Of a stretch of 64,000 nt of DNA, positions 10,342 through 21,641 are shown one piece after another; positions within the stretch are counted from its first letter, which is position 1; each line of letters starts with the position of its first letter. This DNA is from Trametes villosa. Lineage: Eukaryota > Basidiomycota > Agaricomycetes > Polyporales > Polyporaceae. The stretch is taken from assembly GCA_002964805.2 (NCBI GenBank), contig PUDQ02000003.1:2914001-2978000 (forward strand), given 5' to 3'. The notes under the pieces were generated by a model. It was not told the origin of the DNA. It saw only the letters and a program-made list of their open reading frames with translations, and made no database searches. Made by a program: the position numbers and the translations under genes.

Positions 10342-13300
10342 ATGGCGGAGCCTCATGACTGGGCTGGTGATACTACTGCTCGTCCATCAACGCCTGAGCC
10401 TCACTCGCAGTCTTGGTCTTCACCCTGGGTCAGCGCGACGCCGCCGCCTACTTACAACTTTTCTACAACCTACTATCCTGCATACTCGTATCCCTATCAC
10501 CTTGTGTCTCCCCTTGGCTCTGGTACTTGGGCTAGTGCGCCCTTCACTACACCGTCCCCGGCTCACCTCGCGCCCCTCTCTCCGTCTCGAGCTCGGAAGC
10601 GGCCTGCCGACGAGAACCGACCTCCCGATGCTTTCACGGACACCCCCAGCAGCCTTCCAGGCCCTCCGAAGAGGAAGAAGCGGAAGAGCCGAACAGACAG
10701 CGAGAAGCTAAGTCTCATATTCGACGCTATATACGAGGAGGCCGGATGGAAATTAGGAGAGTTCCTATGGCACGCGTTTCGGTATGGCGAGAATGTCACT
10801 CGCACGCCTGAACATGTCGGGCGGGTGGAGAAATTCCTGAAAGGAAATACCTCATATACACCCGCGATGATTTTGAAGCTTTGGCTGAACCATCCGAACG
10901 GGCATGCACGTCATGGAGGCGAGCTCTATGCGATGTCTCCTGACTACACGGAGCTCAAACCCATGCGTCAAGCTTTCACCGCTTTCGCTGCACAGACCAT
11001 TCGGCGACGCCTAATCCTGGAGGCCGAGGCAGCTGTAGCCCCCAAGAACGGCCTGCATACCTCGAGACGTGTAATGCGCGCAGTGCAGAAGAGCTCAAGC
11101 TCGGATGCGGCCCCGGTGGTGGAGAAGGTGAAGGAGAGGGTGGTTTGGAGTGATATTGGCGGAGCAACGGTTTCGCATGTATCGAACGTGATACGGACAC
11201 ACCAGCCTGTTACTTGGAAGCTAGCACAGGCAATTGCGACCCGTAAGACGGTTTGACTTAAACGAGCAACAGTGCAACTGAATGTGCGAGACCCAGGCGC
11301 AGATAGTCCCGATGAAGGAAGTGTCACCCGCACACGCCGCCCGCCCGAGCTCGTGCGTCTTATGCAGTAACTGCGAACAACATATCGAAGGGATACTGAA
11401 GCTTTAATTAGGTTATCATGCAGGCGATCAGCTCATTGAACTTCTCCCGCACAAACTGCGCGAACCTCTTGCCGACCGCACGCGCTCTCATGTACTTCGC
11501 ACTGTCAGCCCCTTACGAGCTATTCCTCCACAACTCGCGACTCGGGTCCATGATTGCATACAGCACAACACTCGAGATGCTAAAAGGCCTCGCACGACAC
11601 GAAGCCGAGGTGGTGCGAGCTCATGGGAAGGACCCGCAGACTGCGGGGGCGATCTGGCTCGACAACGTTCAGAACTACCTAGTTCAACGGGATCAGCGAA
11701 TCGGGCGGGAGAACGAAATCAACATCGGCATTGCAGCGACTTATGTCGAGCTCCCGTCGTGCCCGTGTTCGGCCATGGACCTCGAGGACAAGCGCCGCCG
11801 GCTCTCCGAGAACAAGCGCAAGGACCTCACGGTGGACCAGCTTCTCAAGATGATTAACGTCAAGCATCGGGAAACGGTCGGCACACTCCAGTGGCTTCGC
11901 GTCCTCACGAACTACGTACCCGAGCTGAGCAAGTACAAGGAGGAGGTATCGATGCGGTACCGGACCGATGGTGCAAAGCAGTGTCTCGACGCAACACCTT
12001 CTCGAGTGCACCCCCTTGGGACGAGCGGCAAGAACGAGACAATCAGTACAGAGCTCAAGGACGCACTCCTGGATTTCCTCGAACAGATCGGGCAGACACC
12101 TCAGGAGCACAACAAGCAACTACTACTCCTCGGTGGCGACGGGCTGACATTCGAGAAGATTGTGCAGCTCAAGCACTATCTCCAGTTCCACACCAACGAG
12201 ATCGAGAGTCTCGAGCTCGTCCAGCCTGTCTTGGCTCTATGGCACACACTCTGGGCTGATCTCAGCCGCATTTTCGAGACACACTGGGGCAGTCTGCTTA
12301 CGAGGGATCCGTCAACTCTGGGGCACAGCGCTGCTAAGATAGGCCGTCGTGCGCCTGCGAACCTGAAGAAGGTGGACTTCCACTACGGCACGGAGCTAGC
12401 GTATCTGGTGCTCGATGCCCGTATGTTGGACTGTTGGCGGTGAGTGTTGCTCTGCACATACCGTCGCAACGATCGCCACGAAGGCTCACCCGTTGTTGTC
12501 CCTGTCCGGTGCTGCACTAGTCTGCACTTCAAGCAACAAGATCTCTTTCAGTACTTCGCTTCGTTGGCCAGTAAGAAGCAGCTCCCGACGTTTGCAGAGC
12601 TAGAGAAGAGCGCGAGGAAGCTTTTCCGCGCGTACTCGAGCCACCGGGCGGCAGAGCGGGCACTGTACGAAGCCGACACATCGAAGTCGCGACCGCCGGG
12701 GGAATGGGAGGAAACCGTTCCGAAAGGATCACCTTGGGTACCACCCGCGACATCCCCTGCTGCGAACAAGCCTGCCGAAGCCGGAGTCCAGTCTGCGAGC
12801 GATGGCCATACGCCTAGTACGGGGAGTCGACAATGGGCTTCGGCAGAGTCAACCGATGCAGCTTCGACTGAGACCCAGAGACCGGCAGGGGCGACGCCGC
12901 GCGAGAAACCAGAGTTCAAAGGTGATCGTGTCCTTGCAGACTCGATCGCGTTCATGAGGGACACGTGGGTTTTGCGCGAGTTCGTGTACGCGGTTGCCGA
13001 AGGAGATGTTGGGCGGGTCTATGAAGCCATGAAGGTCAGCGTTCATTAATGCTGTACAATCTCACAAAAATGCCTGACGTCTAGACCCTGTGCACGCAGA
13101 TGCTGCTCTTCACCTTTGCAGGGTCACCCCATACGAAATACACGGCCTATCTGCTTGAGTTCATCTGCTCTCTCGAGCTCGAATCCAGCGACGAGCTCCG
13201 CCGGTCTATCCTGGGCACCCTCCTCATCAACCTCACTGGGCAGCCTGGTCGCTTCTCCCCCGCAGACCTTATCCAGGAATATTTCAACAGGCTCCTTCAG

Positions 13301-14002
13301 GCTATCGCCGAGCGCAAGGGAGTCGAGTACAATGACAAGTTCATCCGGGAGATCCTATCGCGAAACCTGCATCATCTCGCGCGCCTCCAAGACGACCTCA
13401 AGGAAAGCCTCGGCTTGAAGCAGCGAGCCGGGCGCCATACCACCCCGCATACGGATCCTGAGCTGGTAACTCTCCTCAAGGAGTACCGTGAGCAGGAGCT
13501 CCACTCGCGCCGCCCTGGGCGACAGTGGTCCAGTACCTCTAGCACGCAATCAGGCTCGAAGAAACCAGCGCTTGCGCCGGTGCGTGACCGCGACGACTAT
13601 CGACGCGGTCTCCAGAACTTGCGCGGGGGAAAACTCGCAAAGTGGGTCAGGGAATCTGTGTTTATGCATAGCGCACAGGGTGGCCGGTCTGCTCCTGACA
13701 ACACGTCGGGTGTGTCAGGTCAAGGCTCGGACTCTGATGTCAAGGACGAGCCTGACTCCTCCCCAGAGTCACTTTCCCTCCCCTCTGCCGCTGCCACATT
13801 TCCCGGACTCCCGTTTGCCAGAGTCGTCGACGGCAATCTCGTTATAGAGTCTGTCAACCCTGCTCTCGATGCCCACGCCATTACCTCAAGGATGGCCTCC
13901 GAAGACTCCAATGAGTTCGCTCTCGACAGTGTGGAGCCCGCAGACGAGTCGGACGACGTGGGCATAGCACCTCTCGACGAAGATATAGGTGAAGACCTAT
14001 AG
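10342..14002 (+). CDS. DUF6589 domain protein
   Basis: I chose MAEPHDWAGDTTARP (ATG 10342) as the start because the frame upstream of it reads into the repeat flank. Exon 1 has a Pro/Ser-rich N-terminus, a basic stretch (PPKRKKRKSR) and a segment EEAGWKLGEFLWHAFRYGE. A short second exon (11273-11352 or so) leads to the large exon 11430-12443, with IWLDNVQNYLVQRDQRIGREN, LLLGGDGLTFEKI, QPVLALWHTLWADL and FETHWGS. Two further exons carry DTWVLREFVYAVAEGDVGRV, TFAGSPHTKYTAYLLEF and IREILSRNLHHLARLQDDL. This order is characteristic of DUF6589 proteins, which are abundant in Agaricomycetes and often in transposon-rich DNA; their activity is unknown. The D, H and E residues in conserved blocks resemble a transposase-like core, but that is inference. 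No in-frame break was seen. It converges on the helicase pseudogene, with 49 bp between the stops. Confidence 0.8.
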
Positions 14003-14051
14003 TGTACTTACTATCGTGGTGAGTGCTTAGTCCCATTTCGTTTCGACCACA

Positions 14052-16484
14052 TCACTGACTAGTTTCCCTATGTTTACTATCCAACACTTCACTAGCAGCA
14101 TTCCGCATGTGCATCCGCCCTCCCGGGATTCTGATTTTCCCCGCACTCGCTTGCGAGCTACTCCCTCCCCCGTTCCTCCCGACATTCTCCGTCAACACGC
14201 CCTCTTGTCTGCCTTCCCCTTCCCGTACCATACCTTTCTCCTCCGGACTCGGACCACTGTCTGTGTCGCTGTCCTCGCTCTCGAGCTCATCATCATCACA
14301 CTCGGAGTCTTCCCAGTCTGGATCTACCTCCCACCAGCCCGAGTCTGAGTCCGTCTCTCCACTACCGGCACTCCCCGGCACGCCCGCCCTGCTACCACTA
14401 TCCTGCTGTGACCCTGTTGGGCCAGACCCGGAGGTGCGTGCATTCTTGCCGGCAGCAAGCGTCTGGCGGCGCTTCTCCTGTTTCGCCGCCCGTGCTTCCG
14501 CTCGCATTCTCTCCAGATCTGCGTGAAGGACGTCGAGCGTTTTGAGAAGCTCAGACCAATGTCCTTGCAGCCGCTCATACCCCATTAGCGTGGTCCGGAG
14601 CGAGTCGACATCGGATATGTTGTGCAGGTCATCGAGGACGACGTCCATGAGTAGCTCAGGAAGGAATTCCTCTGACGGATATAGTTCGGTCTCGAGCGGA
14701 TCGGCGTTCCACCAGATGGTAAGACGACACTCGACGAACACCGTCTTCGCGTACTCGCGCATTTTCTTTGTGATTCGCTTTCGCCGGGGAGCGCTTTTTG
14801 CGGCTTCTTGGCGTGCACCGTCCTTTGCCACTTCTTTGTCGTTACGGACACCCGGCGACTCTTCGGGTCCTGGTGGTGATGCTTGTACAGCGCCGGCCGG
14901 AGCGATGGCGGTGGTGGACTCGGGACTGCACCCGCTACAACGACACGCCGATGGCCTCTGCGCGCGAGGCCATTGAGTGCAGCCCTCACAGCTGCACGGT
15001 GGGTCCACCTCCGGGTTGGCATAGAGGCGGTCGATCTCCACCACCTTGCACGGTGCGAGGATGAGCCTCGCAGTACTCTCGTCAACATCAAGGTCGCTTT
15101 TTTGGGGGGTGCTGGCGCTCGACGTCGAGCGGCCGGATGCTTTGGCTCGCTTCGAGGGGGGTGGGTCGCTCATGTGTTCCAGGATCTTCCGAGCTCGCTC
15201 CTCGGCATTCCGAGGGAGATATACAATCCCCCGCGCTTCCCTCTGCGTGCCGTCGCGAATTCGACCGATTTTCTGCAAGATGACGTCCGTATTCGCGGGG
15301 AGCTCGTGGTCGTAGAGTACGACGTCGTCCGTGCTTGCTACATCGATGCCCACGGCCGGCGTGTCCGTGGCGATTGTGACGCGTGAGCGGGAGTCTTCGT
15401 GGAGCAGCTTGAGGGTGGCGCAGTTGTACGACGAGGCATTGAGCACGTTGTAAAGGCGGATGCGTTGGTCGCGGTCAGGAAGACCTGCAGCGCGGTTCCA
15501 GAGATAGACGGCGACGCGAAAACCAACCGCAATGGTCCGGCAGAAAACGATGACGCGCCGCTCGCTGCCCAGGACCCAGTCAAGCTCCGGGAAAGCCATC
15601 GCGCGCGCTCCGGACGTGATGGTGCGAAAGATGAGGTTGATGTCGGGGCGGATGTTCGAACGGCGGATGAGATGATATTGCCCATCCCGACCGAGTCCTA
15701 GGAAGTCGCAGACCGCGCGCGTGGGCTTCCCGGCACGCAGAGTGGCCGTCAGTGCAATAGTGATCGTCCGGGAGGCCAAACAAGCGCGAGCATGGCCGAT
15801 TTGCTTGAAGGAAGGGCGGAAAGAAGGGGAGCATGGCCGATTTGCTTGAAGGAAGGGCGGAAAGAAGGGGAGCCCCAGGCATCCATGAGGTGAGCTTCAT
15901 CGACGGCTAGGGCAACAATCCGAGCCTGGAATGACTTGTCCTCCACCAGCCTTGCGCACCCCTTCGTCTTGAGCTGCTCCGGAGATAGCAGGATAACCCG
16001 CACGGAGACAACTGCGGCCTGTTTCCAGAGGTTGGCCGGTGGACTAGAGCGCCTTGCGAGGTCTACGGTGTCTGAGTTGATGACGAGCGGCAAAAGCCCT
16101 GCTTTCGCAAATTTTCGTTCCTACACATAGTTGTAAGTAATGTCCACCTTACAACGTGAACGAACTCACCATATCCAGCTCTAGTGACTTGGTGGGACAC
16201 ACCACAATCATCGCGGGATTGCGAGGGAAGCTCCTGAGGCCCGGCGGACAGAGTGCCGGGTCGTCGAGGAGTGCGCACATGACCGCGAGGTATACAATCA
16301 TGAAGCTCGTTTTGCCGGAGCCGGTTGGTGTCACTGCGAGAAGATCCATGCCGTCGAGTGCGCGACAAACGCCTTCGACGACATAGTCATGGGGGTTGAA
16401 TTTGAGCCTGTCCCGAGAGACCTTGCGGCATAGTTGTGCTCCGTCGGTTGTCGCAAATTTGAATGTCGGTGGCTCAGGCGGCAT
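14052..16484 (-). pseudogene. RecQ-like DEAH helicase, frameshifted by a 41-bp duplication
   Basis: The protein begins MPPEPPTFKFATTDGAQLC (16484). It contains Walker A (TPTGSGKT), CPTKSLELDM, a DEAH box (AVDEAHLMDAWG), TALTATLRAG, then the second RecA-like domain with IVFCRTIAVGFR, ATDTPAVGID and QKIGRIRDG. After that come a Cys-rich patch (PPCSCEGCTQW, CRCSGCS) and a long charged C-terminal region with a coiled coil. A superfamily 2 helicase of the RecQ type would unwind DNA 3' to 5'. At 15790-15871 a 41-bp unit is present twice; because 41 is not a multiple of three, the two helicase domains are left in different frames. With one unit the frame runs through. At least one intron lies near 16100-16160. 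The lesion looks recent, because the remaining frame is free of stops. Confidence 0.8.
15790..15871. repeat. 41-bp tandem duplication inside the helicase gene
   Basis: Two perfect adjacent copies (15790-15830 and 15831-15871) begin GCATGGCCGATTTGC. The second copy repeats the codons for FRPSFKQIGHA and shifts the frame. Confidence 0.95.
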
Positions 16485-16699
16485 AATAGGAGACCATAGA
16501 ATAGATAATGTGTAATGTAGAGTACTAGCGCATGAGTACAGTATGCGTCCAAGAGACTCAGAGGGAAACGAGCGCCAGAGTCAGTCGCGTCGCGTCGCGT
16601 CGTGCTGTGCCCTCAGATCTGGACGCGCGCGTCGGAGATCAATTTTATGCTGACAAACTCCGATTCCTCGACCTCCCCTACGACCCCCGTAATACGCTG

Positions 16700-17600
16700 C
16701 AGACTAGGGGCAGCCGCCGAGACCGTCTTAAGACGGCCTGTGGCTGAGCCCTCTCCGAGGAGATCTTGCCATAGCTCCGCCACCGAGGCTCATATCCCTT
16801 AGCTTTTTTGTACGTACGTAGCCATAATGTAGACCTACCGGGATCTGCGCTCAGCATGCTTATCGGGCGTGGGACAGGTCGGGGATCGCGTTGCCTACCT
16901 GAAGAGGCCTGGAAGCACTGATAAGGCCGGGAAACGAGGAAAAGGGGTTATTACACTAATCGCATGGTACAGAACGGTTCCCCTACGCATTCCGAGAGCG
17001 TGGAGGCTTGAAGCAAACAAAACGGTTAGGAATTGGGCGAGCTGTGGGCAGGTGAAGGGGAAGAGGGGGTGGGGAGGGGCATGACGCAGCCGCGCAGGTT
17101 CCAGCGGTCGGACCACGACAAAAAGCATACCGACGGAAAGCTGCAATCAGCAGCTTTCCGGGGGTATGCTTTTCGTGGCGGTGCGCGTCCGCGTTCGCGG
17201 GATATCGGGAAAACAGCCGTCCTGTGGCCAGACCCAGCATGAGGCTGTCTGGCGCTTTTGAGTTGTTGTACCTGGGCTGGAAAGCCAAATGAGCGAATGC
17301 CCACCGATTTATAGGGACATGTACAAAGTTCCAGCCTGATCCCTGGCAGAATGGGCGAGATTCAGCCCAGGAGGTGAATCTGTCCTCCTGCCCTGGATGG
17401 GCGGAGTGCAGAGTCCCATCCCCTGGGCCGATCCGCGCGCGCATGGGCTCGCCGGAAAGCCCTGTTCAGCCGCTTTCTGGGGAGCCCACACGCGCCCCGG
17501 GGGGACGCGAAACGGGCGAGCTATCGCCGGAATCGCGTCGCCCTGGATGGCCAGTATGTACACTGTATAGCAGTGTTAGTACGCACCGTATCAATTGGCA
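16700..17600 (+). mobile_element. Fragment of foldback element family A (centre to mid-arm)
   Basis: This stretch matches the inverse of 35860-36760, part of the complete element at 35428-38042. It includes the central palindrome (16709-16750), the hairpin at 17113-17178 and the block CCTGCCCTGGATGGGCGGAG. Homology stops near 17600 (around GTACGCACCGTAT), so the outer 400 bp with the terminus is missing. The other arm is also missing. It is a truncated, immobile relic between the helicase pseudogene and the reductase island. Confidence 0.8.
17113..17178. other. Subterminal stem-loop, copy 1
   Basis: The nested inverted repeat pairs CCACG with CGTGG, GCATACC with GGTATGC and GGAAAGCTG with CAGCTTTCC around the 7-base loop CAATCAG. 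The same structure occurs at four other places in element families A and B. Confidence 0.85.
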
Positions 17601-17703
17601 CCATTGGTTGATATTCCTGGACACGTAGTGGACAGGTCTTGTGAGGAGAAATTGGAAAACGTTCCGGGGTAGATGCCACGTGGGTTCGCGTTTCAGGTGG
17701 TCG

Positions 17704-17777
17704 TAACGGGTAGTTTCGTCGCACGCTCTTTACGGGTGTATAACGGGTATTTTCGTCGCACGCTCTTTACGGGTGTA
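17704..17777. repeat. 37-bp tandem duplication
   Basis: Two units (17704-17740 and 17741-17777) begin TAACGGGTA and end TTTACGGGTGTA, differing at one base. The rest of 17601-17955 holds no recognisable gene. Confidence 0.85.
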
Positions 17778-17955
17778 TACACTACGGCCGCGCCGCGACA
17801 AATAAAGGTTCGTGTAGGCTCGTCGCCTACTCGTGTTACGGTGTAGGGAGGGGGACGGAATTGCGCTTCAGGATACGGCGTGTAGGCAGGGGACCGGACT
17901 CATTGCACTTCAAGATACGGGGTGTGGTAATGACAGGCGGGAATGGGCTTAACTA

Positions 17956-18812
17956 CTACGCAGTCGGTGGCAGACCGTATCCGGAGAAGTAGTAGCGGAC
18001 GTCAGCGAGGTCGGCGGGGACACAGTCGATGTACGAGGTACAGAGCATGTCCGCGCACTTTAGAATGAGGAGCGTCCCAGGCCAGGCCTTCGGCTGCCGA
18101 GCGGCACCCGCTCCGACCAGGGCCTGCATCGCCTTGTTGTCCATACCGGTGTGGATAGAGAAGGCTAGTGGGCAGTAGAAGACGTGGAAAGGGCGAATAC
18201 GAGGACGCCCCCGAGGGTCGAAATGCAGGATATAGGACGCCTGTGCGTCAGGTAGGATGTGCGCGACGTGGGGATGCGTGCGGGGCCCGCGGTCGTTGGG
18301 GAGTGATATGACGGTGCAGTCGATGTCTATGAGTCGGTGTGTGGCTATGTGGCGTGTCGTCTACGGTATGAGTGTGTGCTCGCCTGCGTGATGGATGTCC
18401 ACATACCTTCCAGGCTGTGGAAGAGGTATCCTTTTACGGAGGGTGCACATTGATACGCGGGGGTAGTGGGCGGGGGGACGTCCGCGCAGGGCAGTGAGAG
18501 GGTAGGGTCCAGGGCCAGGGCTGCTTGGTGTAGGGACTGAGGCTGGGTGTGGGAGGGCGTGCGCGAACCCCATGATGGGCAGGTGAGCGAGTGTATGGTA
18601 GCGTGCTGTAGGGGGTTTAATATGCGCCGCAAGGGTGTGCAGTGTCCGTCGCGTACCTGTTTGAAGTGTTCCTCGGAGCAGTACATGTAGCGTGTATCGG
18701 CAAAGCACAACGGGCACGCCAGTGCAGCCGGAGTCTCGCACACTGCACAGAGGCCAGGGGAGGAAAGATAGGGGCGCGCCGACATGCTGTTTGTCGATGA
18801 GGAAGCCGCCAT
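17956..18812 (-). CDS. MYND-type zinc-finger protein, copy 1
   Basis: The start MAASSSTNSMSARPYLSSPG (ATG 18812) has a good context (GAGCCATGG). The first exon encodes a MYND-like finger: CAVC, seven residues, CPLC, then YMYCSEEHF, ending at a GT-AG donor right after HFKQ. At least two introns follow; the last joins FHSLEG to a C-terminal exon with DIDCTVISLPNDRG, ILHFDPRGRPRIR, KAWPGTLLILKC and LADVRYYFSGYG, stopping at 17956. MYND fingers usually bind proline-rich partner peptides. The C-terminal domain is shared with the gene at 50104-50933, and the intron after the finger is at the same place, so the two are paralogues. The function is unknown. The middle exon boundaries are uncertain. 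Confidence 0.6.
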
Positions 18813-20342
18813 GGCTCGTTGTGCAGCGAGTGCATATGCTATGTTTTTATGGGTGCGTGTTGCGGAGCTTGAATTCGGTAAACCGTGACAAGCAGAGCCA
18901 CACACTGTCAAAGTTTTTGGGGAGGGTGTGATCGGTGTATTGTGCGGTTGGGGTGGGCCGTCAATGCTGTACGCATTAGATGATTGGGAAGAGTGCCGTG
19001 TAACGGGCAGAGCCGTCTGTATTACGCAGTCGGCCGAGCCAGAACACGGCAACGTTCGTAATCATCTGATATGCACCATTCCACCGTGGCGTCAGGGTCG
19101 ACTACCGGTGAGTACGACGTGGCACATACCTGCTGATGGGGCGCGCATCTGAGGGAAACGGCGGCGGGATGCTACGCCCCGCCGCTCCCTGCGCGCTGCC
19201 CTCCTTGCAGTTGCGTAGTGTGTGGCATGCTCGGTGGGTGGGGGGTGGTGCAGAGAGGGACGATGGTCGTATTGTGACAGGAGGCAACGCTCGGCGGACA
19301 TGGCGCCGATGCGGTCGGGATGGTATCGCGACGAGCCGACGGTTGTGTGCGATCGGACGAACCGCGAACGTTGACGCGGCGGGCGCAGCAGGGTGTGAGA
19401 GCGGTTATACGCGGCAGTTGCACGAAGGGTCGCTGAGAAGCGTTGTGAATATATTGGACGAGGAGTAATCTGATGACGGGGGGGCACGGGTCGGTGGCGC
19501 TGTGTGCCGCGGCCCGCGTTTGGTGCGGCGAATGTGATACGTGGCGGATTGGTTGGTTGTCGGCGGCCGTGCCTGCACAGAGCGAGGCGGCGGCGGGTAG
19601 TAGCGGCGGTGAAGACGGTATGCTATAGGAGCCGCTGGATCGTGTTCTTCGGACTGATGCGTGAAGGTGAGATGCATTGAAGGAAACTGAATAGGTTGGC
19701 GGGTGCGCGATATTGCCGTCGCGGTGCCTGTCTCGTGTTGGCGTCGCGTGGTGACAGCGGCGGTAGACCTGCGTTATGTTGTTCGGGTCGGTAGGAGGCG
19801 GCGAAGTTGCGAAGCGAGGCGTGTGTGTAAGGCGTAAACGAAGGCGTTGTCGGTCGCCGAGGCTGCCAGTTCGCCGACCGTTTGATGCGTGCGACTTGAT
19901 CTGAATCGCCCGTGAGGTGCACGTATGTATCGAATTTCACGGCGGCGGCCTGAGTACACGTATGTATCGAATTTCACGGCGGCGGCCTGAGTATTCCATG
20001 ATTGTGAGGCACTCTGAAGCTAGCTCATATGTGTAGGCATGTGTTGCGGGACGTTGGCGGCGTAGCCAGCGACGGGCGTGGTGGTAGTAAGTACTGGTGG
20101 TTGACGCGGGCGCTCGGCAGGGTAAGCGCCGAGCAGGTGCGGCCCCGAGTGTTGGATCCTGGCGACCGAACACGGAACGACATACGTGCATAGATTCGAG
20201 GGTGTTTCGGATACAGGTCTCATTGTATGTACAATAGCTACGCTCTGGCGACGCCTCGTGTCAAGCCGCTTGACACCTGGTTAGGCATCGGCCGACACGC
20301 TGCACCTCGCGCGGGCATAGACGTCGCCGTCGTATGAGCCGT
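18813..20342. other. Gene-poor interval with 37-bp tandem repeat
   Basis: No convincing gene is seen. At 19921-19992 a 37-bp unit beginning ACGTATGTATCGAATTTCAC is present almost twice. Several short frames here are proline/arginine-rich and look like GC-driven noise. Confidence 0.5.
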
Positions 20343-21641
20343 TTAGAACGCTTCGTCGAACGTGCTGGATGTGATGTGTGGGATATGAGTGTGCGACCAC
20401 ACCCGCTCGATGCGAGGGGATACTTACAAGGTTCGGGCGGCAGTTCCACGGTGGCGGTCGCTAACGCTTGCGGTACGGTACTCCGAGACGCGACGCTCGA
20501 AGAAGTTGGTGCGGCCGTCCATGCCTATAGCGTGCATGAACGGGAACTGAAGAGGTACAATGGGTCGCGTTCTCGGGTGTCTGCTTAAACATGGGGACGT
20601 ACCGGGTTGTCTCGCATGTAGTACGGCTTGCAGCCTAGCTGGGCGAGCAGGCGATCAGCTATGTACGCTATGTACGTCGCCATGAGCTCAGCGTTCATGC
20701 CCGGCAGGCGCGTGGGCAGAGCATCTGTAACGGTGCGTTGTAAGCGTGTAGTATACGAGGTTAAGGCGACACATTACCACGAAAGAACGCTGTTTCTAGC
20801 TCGACTGCCTCCTTGATCACGGACAGTATGGTGGCGTTGTCTGCCTTGACGCGTAGGTGGTTGTGAAGAAGGCATGCGAACCTGGTGTGAAGGCCCTCGT
20901 CGCGAGAAATCAGCTCGTTCGAGTGCCCGAGGCCGGGCATCAAGCCGCGACTCTTAAGCCAGAAGACGGCCGCGAAGGCAGACGAGAAGAAAATTCCCTC
21001 CACGGCCGCGAACGCGACGAGTCGGATGGCGAACGGTTGGGAGGTGTCGTCGATCCATCGCATGCACCAGTCCGCTTTGGCCTTGATGGCCGGTACGGTG
21101 GAGATTGAATGGAAGAGTCGATGTTGCTCCTCGGGGTCTCGCACGAGGGTCAGTAGCAGGAGCGAATACGTCTCCGCATGAACGTTTTCCCTTGACGCAA
21201 GTGTGTTAGTATCGCACGGTGGCTGAGGATCGGTAGGCGCACATCATGATCTGGAAACCGTAGAAGCAGCGCGCTTCCGGTACTTGGACCTCGCTGCAAA
21301 ACCTCTGTACAAGGTTCTCGTTAATGATCCCGTCCGAAGTCGCGAAAAATCCGAGCAGCAGGGAGAAAAGTTTGCGTTCCTGGTCGGTCAGCTTGCCGGA
21401 CCAGTGCTGTACGTCGGTCGCCAAATCGATCTCCTCGGCCGTCCAGAACGCGGATTGTGCGGTTTTGTACGCGTCCCACAGCTGCGCGTGAGGTAGCACG
21501 GTTATTTGTGGGCGTCGTCGGCGCGGACAAGCATGCGCCTACCTGCGGGTACCGAACGGGGTGCAGTATGAACCGGGACTCGTCCGCGTTCAGGATCGGG
21601 TCCACCGTGGGGGGGGACTGTTCGTCTTGAGGGTGGTCCAT
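20343..21641 (-). CDS. RNR2: Ribonucleotide reductase small subunit (R2), divergent
   Basis: R2 supplies the di-iron/tyrosyl radical cofactor used by the large subunit to reduce ribonucleotides. I splice six exons (21641-21543, 21481-21243, 21190-20778, 20724-20603, 20546-20428, 20364-20343); all five introns are GT-AG, 52-63 bp, and the frame closes at 337 codons. All class I residues are present: iron ligands D83 (SDGI), E114 and H117 (ENVH), E177 (VEGIFF), E211 and H214 (RDEGLH), and radical Tyr121. The constant offset of 56 from mouse numbering shows no indel in the core. The protein ends FTFDEAF, close to the usual C-terminal heptapeptide that docks on R1, in its own 22-base exon. It is more diverged than a normal fungal R2 appears (for example NPFPFMHAIGMDGRTNFFE), so it is probably a paralogue, not the housekeeping copy. 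A Helitron lies head-to-head upstream and the R1 gene lies beyond it. Confidence 0.93.

Noticed and set aside
17113..17178. CRISPR-like array from the repeated hairpins
   Set aside because: The copies are dispersed inside transposon arms with no regular spacers, and the organism is eukaryotic.
17113..17178. tRNA or snRNA gene
   Set aside because: The inverted repeat is a simple nested hairpin with no cloverleaf, A/B boxes or Sm site.
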